From Lingula anatina (lineage: Eukaryota; Brachiopoda; Lingulata; Lingulida; Lingulidae), in NCBI RefSeq assembly GCF_001039355.2, contig NW_019773868.1:1-29312 (forward strand): 29,312 nucleotides of DNA, in the 5' to 3' direction. A program made the translations under genes and the position numbers. This document shows, in pieces, positions 18,600 to 28,200 of this stretch (positions are counted from its first letter, which is position 1; every line of letters begins with the position of its first letter). The notes beneath the pieces are model-generated. The model did not search any database, had not been told where the DNA came from, and was given only the letters and a program-made list of their open reading frames with translations.

Positions 18600-19560
18600 T
18601 GATAACGTGCCATACTTACTATCTTCTCTCGCCCCTCACCCCCCCCCCCCCCCCCCCCCCCCCCCAGCAAATAAAGTCATGATGTTCGCATATTTTCTTC
18701 CATATTAAAGATTTTAGAAGGTATTTTTTTCTTCTTTGACTGTGCTACAAAACGTCCTACATGAAAAGTTACTATCTACATCTTGTTTGTTACCAAAAGG
18801 TAAAGTAATTTACATAATTAGCCATACCTTCTAATACTCACTGATGTGCGTGTCGAGTTAAATAACTGACTCAAAGACGATGGTAATATATATCATCTTT
18901 TTCTCCCCCCCCCCCCCCCTTAGAAACACTCCTCAGTTCTTCCAACAAATTTTGTTCCTGTAAACATGCTTTTTTAGGGCTTCTTTTGAAATGGCACCGA
19001 GAAATTATTTTGAAATTTTGAGAACACGTCCAAAAAGAATACATGTACAACGCCATATGTTACTGAAAAAGAGCAGCAAATACAATTGAACTACCAACAT
19101 GCACAAAACCAAGTTTATCTGCAAACAAATAGATAAATATGTACATGTACCCTAAAATTAGAATGGATTTATTACGAGGTGTGCCCTCGGTTCTTTGCAT
19201 CTTTGCCGCAGTGTCTGTTTCTTGGCACAAAATAATCATCCCCAAAATATAAAAAGAGCAAATATAAAAATAGCGTTTCTTTTTATTTACACTGTATCCT
19301 GAAACAATACAGTTGCTAACTGTGTGTAGAGATGGCATTATTACGTAAGGACATGCGAGAAGAGCAGTTGTGACGTCACAATGAGATAACGTTATGGCGC
19401 CATTAGTTGTCCCGTCTTGGCGTGCATGCTTATGACAAATTTTGGTTTAGTCAGATGCACGAGATTAAGATTGATTCTTCTTTATGTCACAAAACTGTCA
19501 TCGCAGCAGATGGTCAAAAAGTCATGCTATAAATATACCTACTAAACAAATATATAGTTA
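18600..19560. repeat. Unit 1 flanking segment of the tRNA-Gly tandem duplication
   Basis: It contains a 27-base C run (18639-18665) and a 15-base C run (18905-18919), AAAGTAATTTACATAATTAG and GTGCGTGTCGAGTTAAATAA. A second block (from about 19030) carries CAAAACCAAGTTT, ATGGATTTATTACGA, a TCCTGAAA-with-GTTGCTAAC segment and GAGATGGCATTATTACGTAA. Matching blocks recur in the same order after tRNA copies 2 and 3, with many substitutions. A TGACGTCA motif lies at 19371-19378. No protein gene is seen. Confidence 0.7.
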
Positions 19561-19585
19561 TAGTAAGGGGAGGTTCAAAATAAGT

Positions 19586-19656
19586 TGCATCGGCCGGGAA
19601 TCGAACCCGGGCCGCCCGCGTGGCAGGCGAGCATTCTACCACTGAACCACCGATGC
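19586..19656 (-). tRNA. tRNA-Gly (anticodon GCC), copy 2
   Basis: Identical over all 71 nt to copy 1, with the same boxes A and B and anticodon GCC. A TTTT terminator lies just past the 3' end (AAAA at 19577-19580 on the plus strand). Translated frames across this gene (such as IGGSVVECSPATRAARV-like peptides) are artefacts of the tRNA sequence. Confidence 0.96.
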
Positions 19657-19659
19657 TCC

Positions 19660-20850
19660 CTGCATATTACCTCAGCTGAAATAATCCTCCAGCCGCCCCT
19701 CCCCCACGCCCGCCAGCCAAGAAAAAAAAAACAATAAATAAAAGCTGAGACGTCTGTAAACTTTGCTAACATGGCAAGCATTACCTAGCGTATTTTTTCG
19801 TCTTTGCTACCAATACGGCTTACTTAAAATGTGAAAACGTGTGTCGTTTAGTTCTTTAAAGTGCAGTAATTTACATAATTAGTTACACTGTGGATCTCCT
19901 ACTGTGCATGTACTAACGGTTGTGCGTGACAAGTTAAATTACTGACGGAAAGAGTATGATATATTATCTTGACCTCAGTCCTTCTGAAATCACTCTTCCG
20001 TACTATCATATAGTTTTTTTTTTTTTTTTTTTTTTAAATTTTGCAATTGTCGCTATATGCAGTGGCAATTTTAGGGCCTCGTTGTCTGCATACTGGATAT
20101 AAAAATTAACATATATACACACTTGCCATGCATTTTTGGGGTTTAGAAACTCACCAAGCACGACATTTCATACAGGCAATTTTGAGTATTTTACTTTGTA
20201 ATGACCTGGTAAGATATTGCTGCACGTTATAATTTTGAATTTCCGATTTCAAGCAATTTTGTGTATTTTACTTTGTAATGACCTGGTAAGAAATTGCTGC
20301 ACTCTATTATTTTGAATTTCCGATAAGCACAAATAGAATACTACGCCAAATGTTATTGAAAAAAAAAACGAAGCAAAAAAGGATTGAATAACCTACATGC
20401 AAGAAACCAAGTTTCTTTGCAAAGAAATATCTTAATATTTAGGTCTACCCTAAAATTTGAATGGATCTATCCCTACAAGGTACGCGGTTTAAACCATACC
20501 TCATTTTTAAAGGTTCTTTGTAACAGGTAGGTCTGTAACTGTTTTCGGGCACAATAAAAATATTAAAATGAACAAATATAAATCCAGCACTTTTTTTCTT
20601 TTTACAATATATCCTGAAATAAAGCTGCTGCTAACTTGGTATGGAGATGGCATCATTACATAAACACGTGCGACAAGAGTAATAATGACGGCATAAAGTT
20701 GATTCTTGTCTCCATGTTGTCCCCCTCGCCGCGAATGCTTTTGACAAACTTAGATCTTTTCTCCTCTCTATACCTAGGCAGGCGGTATGGAAATTCCACG
20801 CCAGGTATGCACACACAAATAAAAAACAGTAAGAGTAAACGAGGGTTTGC
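19660..20850. repeat. Unit 2 flanking segment of the tRNA-Gly tandem duplication
   Basis: It has the same block order as unit 1: AGTAATTTACATAATTAG, GTGCGTGACAAGTTAAATTA, then near 20340-20760 CAAGAAACCAAGTTT, TGAATGGATCTATCC, TATATCCTGAAA and GAGATGGCATCATTACATAA. It additionally holds a T run (about 20012-20034) and an internal 77-bp duplication (20175-20323) around ATTTTACTTTGTAATGACCT. Confidence 0.7.
20175..20323. repeat. 77-bp direct duplication
   Basis: Two copies of a segment with TATTTTACTTTGTAATGACC, TGGTAAGA-ATTGCTGCAC and TTTTGAATTTCCGAT start near 20175 and 20252. A diverged single relative lies near 21730-21810 in unit 3, so the doubling is specific to unit 2. Confidence 0.8.
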
Positions 20851-20858
20851 AATAAAAT

Positions 20859-20929
20859 TGCATCGGCCGGGAATCGAACCCGGGCCGCCCGCGTGGCAGG
20901 CGAGCATTCTACCACTGAACCACCGATGC
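20859..20929 (-). tRNA. tRNA-Gly (anticodon GCC), copy 3
   Basis: Identical to copies 1 and 2 over 71 nt, with anticodon GCC, intact A and B boxes and a TTTT terminator (AAAA at 20854-20857 on the plus strand). Flanks have diverged while the body has not, which points to selection or gene conversion acting on working genes. Confidence 0.96.
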
Positions 20930-20934
20930 CTGAC

Positions 20935-22115
20935 AAATCAAATCGCTTTTATCGAAATGAGCCTCCGCCCCCCCTCCCTTCTCCCTACACCTTTCCCCAC
21001 CCAAGAAATTCATCATGATTATCGCAAACTTTGCTCACATATTAAAGATTACATAATGTATGCTTTCTCCTTCGACTGTGTTACCAATAAGCCTTATTCT
21101 TGTTTGTTTCCGTAAAGTAATTTACATAATTACATATATCTCCTGCTACTCACCGTTGTGCGTGACGAATTCAATAACTGACACAAGGATAATAATAATA
21201 AATAATCTTCTCTTTCTCCACCCCTCTAAAATTACTCCTCAATTCTCTCATATGGTTTTGTGAGAAATTTTTATTCACTTCTTATTCAGCAACAATTTAG
21301 TGCCCTGTTGTCCGAATACTAATTGTTGAAAAAATATATCTAAAATATATCAAACATATATCTTGCAAAAACAAGACATAAACTTAATATTCCTTTGATG
21401 GATTTTTACATTTTTTTTCCAATTTGAAAGAAACTATTGGAATTTGAGCGAATCATTTATAATCCCATTCGGCTGCTTTACCCTAAAAATTTCTACCCAC
21501 GAAACTCAGTAATGAAAAAAAAAAAGGAAAATTCAGACCAAGAACAAGATATTTCAACGTCTTGAGGACACATCAAAATATAAATGATTTTCTCAAATTA
21601 CAATAGTATCTAGTACAATCTAGGCCTTTATGCCGACACTGTGCAAAACATTTCATTCTGGTATTAGACAATGTTGTCATTTAGACGCTTCCATGTACAC
21701 GAAATTTTGGAAGAGTGTACCTATTATTTTAGTAATTTTGCGGGTTTTATTTTGTAATGGTCATATAAGAATAATGACACACGGATTTATTTTGAATTTT
21801 TGATTAACTCAACTAGAATGCTACGCGAAATGTTACTGAAAAAATCAAACATAACTGAACTACCAACTTGTACAATATTAATTGAGTTTCCATATGAAAT
21901 AAATTGATAAATATGTCGATTTACCCTATATATTAGTTGATTTATTACGAAGCACGCTATTTATACTTTACCTTATTTTCCAATGTTCTTTGTCGAAGGT
22001 GTCCATGACTGTTTCGGGCACAAAATTTTCATACGCAAAACCTCAAAATGAGCGCTTTTTTGTTTGTTTACTCTGCATCCTAACATACCGTTGCTAACGT
22101 GCAGATATAGAAGTA
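20935..22115. repeat. Unit 3 flanking segment of the tRNA-Gly tandem duplication
   Basis: Blocks equivalent to units 1 and 2 are present: GTAAAGTAATTTACATAATT, GTGCGTGACGAATTCAATAA, then near 21830-22110 GAAATGTTACTGAAAAA, GATTTATTACGA, TCGGGCACAAAATTTTC and CGTTGCTAACGTGCAGATAT. No fourth tRNA follows, so the duplication ends here. Confidence 0.65.
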
Positions 22116-22247
22116 TATATATTGATGCAACTTGAAAGATCTACATTATAAATGTTAAATACAATCCGAGCTTTCGGCCCCTGGGTCTTCTTTATTTACC
22201 ACAGTAGGTACCTTGGTTTATGGCCAGGTTGGTGGAGTGGACTTTTC

Positions 22248-23475
22248 AAGATTTTATCACTAAAATTGGCAGAGTTGACCATGAGTGTATTGGCTACAAT
22301 CCTGTGTCGTCACTTTGGTTTAAATGTTTCTTTATTATGGAGTTATGACCCCCTAATTGCAAATTTTCATTAAACAAAGACACTATTTTGCTTTATCAAC
22401 GATAAAATCTGAACCAAGCCCTTTTAAAAAAATCGCTGGCAAGGTCTTTGAGTACTAAATGATGCCATTAAGTCGGCGTTGCCTGAAAGCTTAGCTGTTA
22501 CATAGTCCATTAAAGATACTACATAACCATTTATTATCATCCAGATACCGAAAATGAGTTATGTCCTGCATCTCATGTGTTCGATAATGCATCTGTCTTT
22601 ATACTGATTTAAAACAATGCAAAAAAACCTCGAAAATATGAAATATCGGCGTTTCTATTTATTAGTTGCAATGTGTAATCATGGAAAACTCAAAGCTTTC
22701 TTCAGTTTAACACTTCATCCCAAGATTTTATCACAAAATTGGCAGAGTTGACCATGAGTGTATATATAGTCTACAATCCCGTGTCGTCATTTTGGTTTAA
22801 ATGTTTCTTTATTACGGAGTTATGAGCCCCTAATTACAATTTTCCATAAAACAAAGACTTTATTTGCTTAATCAACGATGAAATCTGAACTAAGCCCTTT
22901 AAAAAAATCGCTAGCAAGGTTTTGGAGCACTAAATGATGTCATTAAATCGACGTTGACTGAAAGCTGTTACATAGTCCATTAAGGATATTGTAACCCTTT
23001 ATTTCAGATACCGAAAATGAATTTTTTTGCTGCATCTAATGTGTTGAATAATGTATCAATCTTTGTGCTGATTTAAAACAATGAAAAAACCCTCGAAAAT
23101 ATAGAATATCGTCGTTTATATTTTTTGTTGCAATACATAAGCATAGGCAACTCAAAGCTTTAAGCGTCAATTTAACACCTTTCTATTTTCAGGTGAGATA
23201 GCAATCCGTATGGGGCGTAACTTCATCCCTGAACAAGATTTAAGTACGAAACTTGGTGGAGTTGAGTAGAAATGTGTAGGGTACAATCCCGTGTCGTCAT
23301 TTTGGTTTAAATGTTTTTGTTATGTAGTTATGAGCCCCTAATTACAAATTTCCATTAAACAAAGGCATTTTTTTGTTTTATCAACCATAAAATCTGAACT
23401 ACGCCTTTTTAAAAAATCGCTGGCTAGGTTTTGGAGTACTAAATGGTGTTATTAAATCGGTTGAAACGGTAATCG
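22248..23475. repeat. Three diverged repeats of 474-510 bp
   Basis: Copies start near 22248, 22722 and about 23232; the third is shorter. Shared landmarks are ATTTTATCAC-AAAATTGGCA, GAGTTGACCATGAGTGTAT, ACAATCC(T/C)GTGTCGTCA, TTTGGTTTAAATGTTT, AAATCTGAAC-AAGCCC, AAAAAATCGCTGGC and, in the first two, ACTCAAAGCTTT. No open frame is kept between copies. The array lies 0.4-1.6 kb upstream of the receptor gene. It may be a dispersed repeat family; no TIRs or LTRs are visible. Confidence 0.8.
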
Positions 23476-23859
23476 TTTTTGCTCAGGTAAAAGAGAAATT
23501 TGAGAAACCGGTTTTTCAGATTTTACTCAAAAATCGCAATTTTGACGTCACTCGTAAGATGACATATGTGTAAATGTTAATTAATCTAGTCACTGAACAC
23601 TAAGGATTTATTTATCACCCAAAAGAATGTATGTAAGGCAGTACATAAAGAGTTTTGGGAGAACGGTGACAATATCCTTAAGCGTGTGCTTTAATCATTG
23701 ATAAGGTATTTGCAAAAAAGTCGATCGATATTTAATAGGCACTAATGGGGCAGGGACTCAATGTTTGAATAATGCTTACTGTCAATGATATTAATATTAA
23801 TAAGGACATTATCCATATAAGGGATTGTACTTCACTGCACGTTCATTCATTTCAGCACT
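23476..23859 (+). promoter_or_regulatory. Upstream region of the somatomedin-B/7TM receptor gene
   Basis: AT-rich, with a TGACGTCA motif (within TTTTGACGTCACTCG near 23543). Just before the start codon is a pyrimidine-rich stretch ending TTTCAG (23850-23855), a good splice acceptor. The 5' UTR may therefore be spliced to an exon further upstream. No TATA box or first exon could be identified. Confidence 0.35.
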
Positions 23860-24501
23860 ATGGCTTGTACCCATAACACTAGGCCAGACTACAGAACTGC
23901 GGGCCATTTCGTACTAAGCTTGTACTTCATTTGCTGTATTCGGGATGGACTTGGACTTTTGGCGACGTCAACAACAGCAGCAACAACTGCTGCAACAACA
24001 ACAACAACTACAACAGCAACAGAGGGATATAACGGAAGCACGTTCTCAGTCATCGAAGTGATTCCGAAGACACCCCCACCGCATGTTTTGTTACCTCGTT
24101 TTATCTTTGGCTTCCCTCCAACACCGCCCATAGCCCACACAGTGCCGGCCACAATGATCTTTCTCTGCGGAGGGCCAGACCGCGAGCCACCAAATCCGCG
24201 CTTCGAATCCGCGGCCCAATGTGCACAACCATACGATTACGTCCATAACATGACGTGTGAAGACCACTGTGGTATCGTCAGCAGTCGATGGGAAGACCAA
24301 CGCCCAAAGTGGTGCTCTTGCGATTACATGTGTAATTTCTACGGCGACTGTTGTCCGGATGTGGATAGCAAATGCCCGGATGAAAAGGCGAAGTATTCGG
24401 CCGTGAAACCAACGCTGAACATGATTGCCGATTACCATTCGGGAACCATCTGCGAGATGATGATCGAAAGTATCCTTTTCACTCAACAGAGAACGAAATA
24501 A
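23860..24501 (+). CDS. Somatomedin-B/7TM receptor, N-terminal part (frame 1)
   Basis: The ATG has A at -3 and G at +4. The 213-codon frame shows a hydrophobic stretch (about residues 16-34), likely a signal sequence, a Thr-rich low-complexity linker (37-54), a Pro-rich stretch (71-95), and a somatomedin-B domain at 133-172. That domain has eight cysteines, including the diagnostic WCSCDYMC and YGDCC motifs. Known for the family: this small disulfide knot binds extracellular partners. The frame stops at TAA (24499-24501), but the downstream frame carries on the same protein, so this is not a complete gene product. The reading-frame change must lie in 24384-24498, where both frames are open. 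GC content is clearly higher than in the flanks, as expected for coding DNA. Confidence 0.85.
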   Translation: MACTHNTRPDYRTAGHFVLSLYFICCIRDGLGLLATSTTAATTAATTTTTTTATEGYNGSTFSVIEVIPKTPPPHVLLPRFIFGFPPTPPIAHTVPATMIFLCGGPDREPPNPRFESAAQCAQPYDYVHNMTCEDHCGIVSSRWEDQRPKWCSCDYMCNFYGDCCPDVDSKCPDEKAKYSAVKPTLNMIADYHSGTICEMMIESILFTQQRTK

Positions 24502-24509
24502 AGGATGAT

Positions 24510-26690
24510 GTGCTTGTCATTGGGAAATGCCCCACCAGCTGGACATCTCAGATGGTTACCAATGGCTGCGAGAAAGAGGGCAATCCCCTTTATCTTGATG
24601 TAAAATATATCTTGCCCGTAACTGACAGAAGCACCGGAGTCCATTACCGAAATGCTTTTTGCGCCGTTTGCAACGGGATAGGCGACTTCATATTCTGGGA
24701 GCTGCAATTCAACTGTTCTCTACCTGTTTACCTCGAAAATTCTTCAAACCCCATCACTGAGCTAGAGAACAGCGACCAGTGCAAGCAGGCGATCGTGCCT
24801 CCGGCCTGGAGTCCGTATCGTCTGTGTAAGTATGCCGTCGGGGAGTGCCCGAAAAACTGCACCAATGAAAAATTGGTCCGCAAATGCCATCGTTACCAAT
24901 TATACGTCGCAGGTCAAAAAGATTATAAACGGTATAAAAACGAATTCTGCGGTATGTGTAACTTTGGGGATCTGTTTGGCCAGTTTTGTGATGGAGACGA
25001 TCTTCGCTTGGATTTTTCGGGCACGGATATTTCTTTTTTCTCTTTTCGGTTTCTTATGGATTTCAACAGCCTCGGTGGCCTTCGCACTCGTGTCAAAGCG
25101 TCACAGAAAGAAGAGAAGGCGTTTATCAAGGAAACGCTGTCAAATTGCTATGTCCTCGACCAGTCGTGTAAACCAATTCAATGCTCAAGAGATTCCATGT
25201 TGCTGGATGGCGTCTGCGTGTACAGACACCCTCTTAGTGACGTTACAATCAAGACGATATGGATTACTAAAGACCCAAACGAGACGGTTCCTTCGGGCAC
25301 TGACGACCTCGAGGGACCACCTCCTTTTAAAGAACAGAAGACGGGCATAGCCCAGGCACTGACGACGTTCTTTGAGAAAGCATTTCCAGTACATGGAGAA
25401 GTTGTAACGAATTACTGGCATAACGACACTGTAAATCCAAGAGCTGCCAACATGAAAACCCAATTTTTACTGAAAACAAATGATATGCACGTTGATCAAA
25501 ACCAACTTAATGCCACCATCATGCTTGTGCTTGTTCAGGTCATTGACGTGATAGATGCTGAATACAATAACAACACAGACAAAACATTTAAATATATTGG
25601 TAACACATACACCTTCAGCCCCTTTCACTCTGGGGTAAGCGACTGCTCTCGTATTGGCCTTAATGCTTCTGACTATGACATTTTGGAGAATGGGTCTATT
25701 TCAGTTCATGTCGCAAATACCGTAATAGAGAGAAAGGATTATCAAATGTGGGATAATCAGGTATGGGTATGCGCTGATACCCTGGAGTCGTTATTCAGAA
25801 GACATGAGGTTAATGATTCTACGGGAAACTCTTCTAATCCATACGTCAACCAAATAAATAGCAATCTGTCCGCTTCTGAAGGAATCATAACGGTGACATG
25901 CTTAGCCATATCTTGTTTATGTATGCTTATACGGATTGTCTTACAGCCATGTGTTGCCGTCTTTCGCACGTTTCCAGGGAGACTTCAATTTTGCCTCGTT
26001 TTAGTCCTCTTCATATCGAAAGCCCTCTTCCTAATGAGACCATTTTTTCTTGGCAACGAAGTCGGACGCCAAGTTATTGCTGTATTGTTTCATTGGAGTG
26101 TACTTTGTTCTTTTTTCTGGATGAACGCCATTGCAGTCGACATGACGCGGACATTTGGCACGAAATCGTCACTGACTTCTGACCGATCTGGAGGGTTGAA
26201 AAAACGGTTCCTTGCGTACTGTATCTACACCTCACTCTGCTCCGGGTTGATTGTGGCGATGTGTCTAATTTTGGATTTTGTCGACATCAACGAAGACTTC
26301 CAAGCGAATTACGCGTCAGGAATTTGCTGGATTTCCAAGAAATACCCTCTTATTATATTCATGGTGGCCCCAGTCGGCTTGATTATCCTTGTGAATCTGA
26401 TACTTTTTACGATAGCCTCCCGAGCAATTCATGGCGCCATGAACAACGCCAAAGAACTGAATTCATCTACAAATAAAAACCACCCCTTTTTCATCTACGT
26501 GAAGTTGTTTACATTGATGGGAGCACATTGGGTTTTTGGTTTTATTGCTAGTTTGATGAGTGACCCTACAATGTTCACTGTGTTTTGGTATATATTTATT
26601 GTCACAGCCACATTGGACGGTGCGTACATCTTTTTATCTACAGTGTGCACCAAGAGAGTATTGGAAGATTTGAGGAAAAAGTCAGATTGA
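24510..26690 (+). CDS. Somatomedin-B/7TM receptor, ectodomain and secretin/methuselah-type seven-helix domain
   Basis: This frame is open from 24384 to the TGA at 26688-26690; the GTG at 24510 is not a true start. Numbered from 24510, residues 1-240 form a Cys-rich region (motifs KCPTSW, FCAVCN, FCGMCN, CSRDSM...GVCVY) and 250-450 a glycosylation-rich stalk with many N-x-S/T sites. Seven hydrophobic helices follow (about 457-479, 490-509, 522-545, 568-590, 611-635, 660-683, 689-712) with a 14-residue tail. TM3 has SFFWMNAIAVD, TM6 GAHWVFGFIAS and TM7 LDGAYIFLSTVCTKRV, all typical of family 2/adhesion or methuselah-like receptors. No GPS motif (C-x-x-W...W-x-x-x-G-C) is seen before TM1, so self-cleavage is unlikely. 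It probably acts at the plasma membrane through G proteins; the ligand is unknown. No intron is evident. Confidence 0.9.
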   Translation: MLVIGKCPTSWTSQMVTNGCEKEGNPLYLDVKYILPVTDRSTGVHYRNAFCAVCNGIGDFIFWELQFNCSLPVYLENSSNPITELENSDQCKQAIVPPAWSPYRLCKYAVGECPKNCTNEKLVRKCHRYQLYVAGQKDYKRYKNEFCGMCNFGDLFGQFCDGDDLRLDFSGTDISFFSFRFLMDFNSLGGLRTRVKASQKEEKAFIKETLSNCYVLDQSCKPIQCSRDSMLLDGVCVYRHPLSDVTIKTIWITKDPNETVPSGTDDLEGPPPFKEQKTGIAQALTTFFEKAFPVHGEVVTNYWHNDTVNPRAANMKTQFLLKTNDMHVDQNQLNATIMLVLVQVIDVIDAEYNNNTDKTFKYIGNTYTFSPFHSGVSDCSRIGLNASDYDILENGSISVHVANTVIERKDYQMWDNQVWVCADTLESLFRRHEVNDSTGNSSNPYVNQINSNLSASEGIITVTCLAISCLCMLIRIVLQPCVAVFRTFPGRLQFCLVLVLFISKALFLMRPFFLGNEVGRQVIAVLFHWSVLCSFFWMNAIAVDMTRTFGTKSSLTSDRSGGLKKRFLAYCIYTSLCSGLIVAMCLILDFVDINEDFQANYASGICWISKKYPLIIFMVAPVGLIILVNLILFTIASRAIHGAMNNAKELNSSTNKNHPFFIYVKLFTLMGAHWVFGFIASLMSDPTMFTVFWYIFIVTATLDGAYIFLSTVCTKRVLEDLRKKSD

Positions 26691-27287
26691 AAACAAGCCA
26701 CCATGCTACGGGCTCTATAGTACCCCGTGCTCCCCGCCTCGTCAAAAAGGAGCAACGCAACGTCGAAAATTAAAGCGCATGTGCAACATACATGTATATG
26801 TATATCTAATACATGTATAATTTGAGAGTAATTGCACGGATAATATTGAAAGCCCAAAGCCTATCTGAAACTGTGGCGAAAACAGCTAACAGAGCCTATA
26901 CTTTGAGGGACAATTGAAATCCCAGAATTAAAAAAAAAAAAAACAAAAAAAAAAAAACACGAAGATCAGTTCACAGGAAGTTTTGTCTATAGCTTAATGT
27001 ACTATATTAGACACCGTGAAAGCATGCTATCATTCTATGTTTAAACTGTTTTCTAGAAAATGAGCAGAACTGTAATTTGTCTGCTACAGAGCTGTTTCAA
27101 ATAGGGAAGATCACACCAGCTGTGCCGGGCGCCATTTGAAAGGGGCGTCACTGACAAGGTGTACAAGAAATAACCTATTAATATTCATTATCCCAGAATT
27201 AATTGTCTTTCTTTTATTTTATCATTACTGAATAGTAAACATTTTCATCTACCCATGTGGATGTATAGTTACAAAGAATAAAGCTTC
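26691..27287 (+). other. Receptor 3' region with A-rich tract and candidate poly(A) signal
   Basis: This is the non-coding sequence after the receptor stop. An A-rich tract (26929-26957, interrupted once by C) lies about 240 bases past the stop. AATAAA at 27277-27282 is a candidate polyadenylation signal. No other gene is seen. Confidence 0.4.
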
Positions 27288-27469
27288 TTATTTGAAATGT
27301 GTGGCTTGACACGGCGCTTTTTTGAATTTTTTTGCCAGTATATTAAAAGAGAAAATTAATGTACATTTTATTGGGTCATAGCCAATTAAGGCAACCCATT
27401 GCAACAGTCCACGATATTCAATCACAACGTTCAACTTCAACCTTCGGGTTGCAATTTTACTGAATAAAC

Positions 27470-27470
<1 letters not shown>

Positions 27471-27511
<41 letters not shown>
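27471..27511. repeat. ATT microsatellite
   Basis: About 13 uninterrupted ATT trinucleotides. Poly-Asn reading frames across it on the minus strand are artefacts. Confidence 0.97.
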
Positions 27512-27925
27512 GTTGCAATACAGCAACGTTTTAATATAAAATAATCTTTAATTAAAGATGCTTATTTTAGAGAAACTTATTACATGAAATGAAAACACTA
27601 CGTCGCAGCCAAGATCATAATCAGCCCATGCCTGACAACAAGTATACATTTTTGCCCTTCCTCCCACCCCTCTATGTCGTGAAATCTTTCATCCCCCCAT
27701 CCCCACCTAACGTTTAAATGTGTTTACTACGCGCCTATCGTGTTGTCCTATCATGTCTCTTACATTATCAAAGGAAGCTGACTATCGATAACTGGATCGC
27801 ATTCAAAAGATTTGTGTGTATATATATAGGCCTACATGTAAGTTTTTTGCACAGCAATGTGATTGCTGAACTACAGTTTATAAACAAAATCCTAGCATAC
27901 ACGTTCTTTTTCTATGTGCTGCAGC

Positions 27926-28200
27926 AGGGACGGATCCAGGATTATTTTAAGGGGGGGAGGGTTCGCGGATGCAAAGCCGACCCTCCCCCCTCCCCCCTTG
28001 GCGTGGGGTTTGGGGCCTGCTGAACTATCCCGAACAATTTTGGTATTTTAGAGGGCGAACGGCGCCATTTGATACGGTTTAGAACTATAATTCAGCTACG
28101 CAAAGATTCTAATTTCAAGAGGACATTGGTGGGATTTTTTTCGGATGTCGAAGAGGGGAGGGTCAGGACCCCCTCCCCCCTCCTAAATACGCCACTGTGT
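27926..28200. repeat. Dispersed repeat with 'ACGGATCCAGG' start and G/C-run ends
   Basis: It begins CAGGGACGGATCCAGGATTA, has a G run (27951-27957) and C-rich runs (27981-27998), and about 170 bases later a C-rich stretch (GGACCCCCTCCCCCCTCC) ending AAATACGCCACTGTG. Elements with this layout, a G-run near one end and a C-run with 'CGCCACTG' at the other, are common in marine invertebrate genomes. I could not assign a class. Confidence 0.55.

Noticed and set aside
19575-19781. Minus-strand frames with peptides such as SGRMLACHAGGPGSIPGRC
   Set aside because: These are translations across the tRNA-Gly genes, a well-known source of false proteins.
20636-21115. 159-codon plus-strand frame
   Set aside because: It runs through tRNA-Gly copy 3 and its diverged flank, has no domain, and is not kept in the other two duplicated units.
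23889-24486. Minus-strand frames opposite the somatomedin-B exon
   Set aside because: Shadow frames of the receptor coding sequence and its ACA/GCA-rich linker; no domain of their own.
24469-24488. A 20-base GT...AG stretch whose removal would join the two receptor frames
   Set aside because: Far below the minimum intron length of animals and with no branch-site room; a one-base indel is a simpler explanation.
27288-27518. Poly-Asn protein on the minus strand
   Set aside because: Produced by translating the ATT microsatellite.
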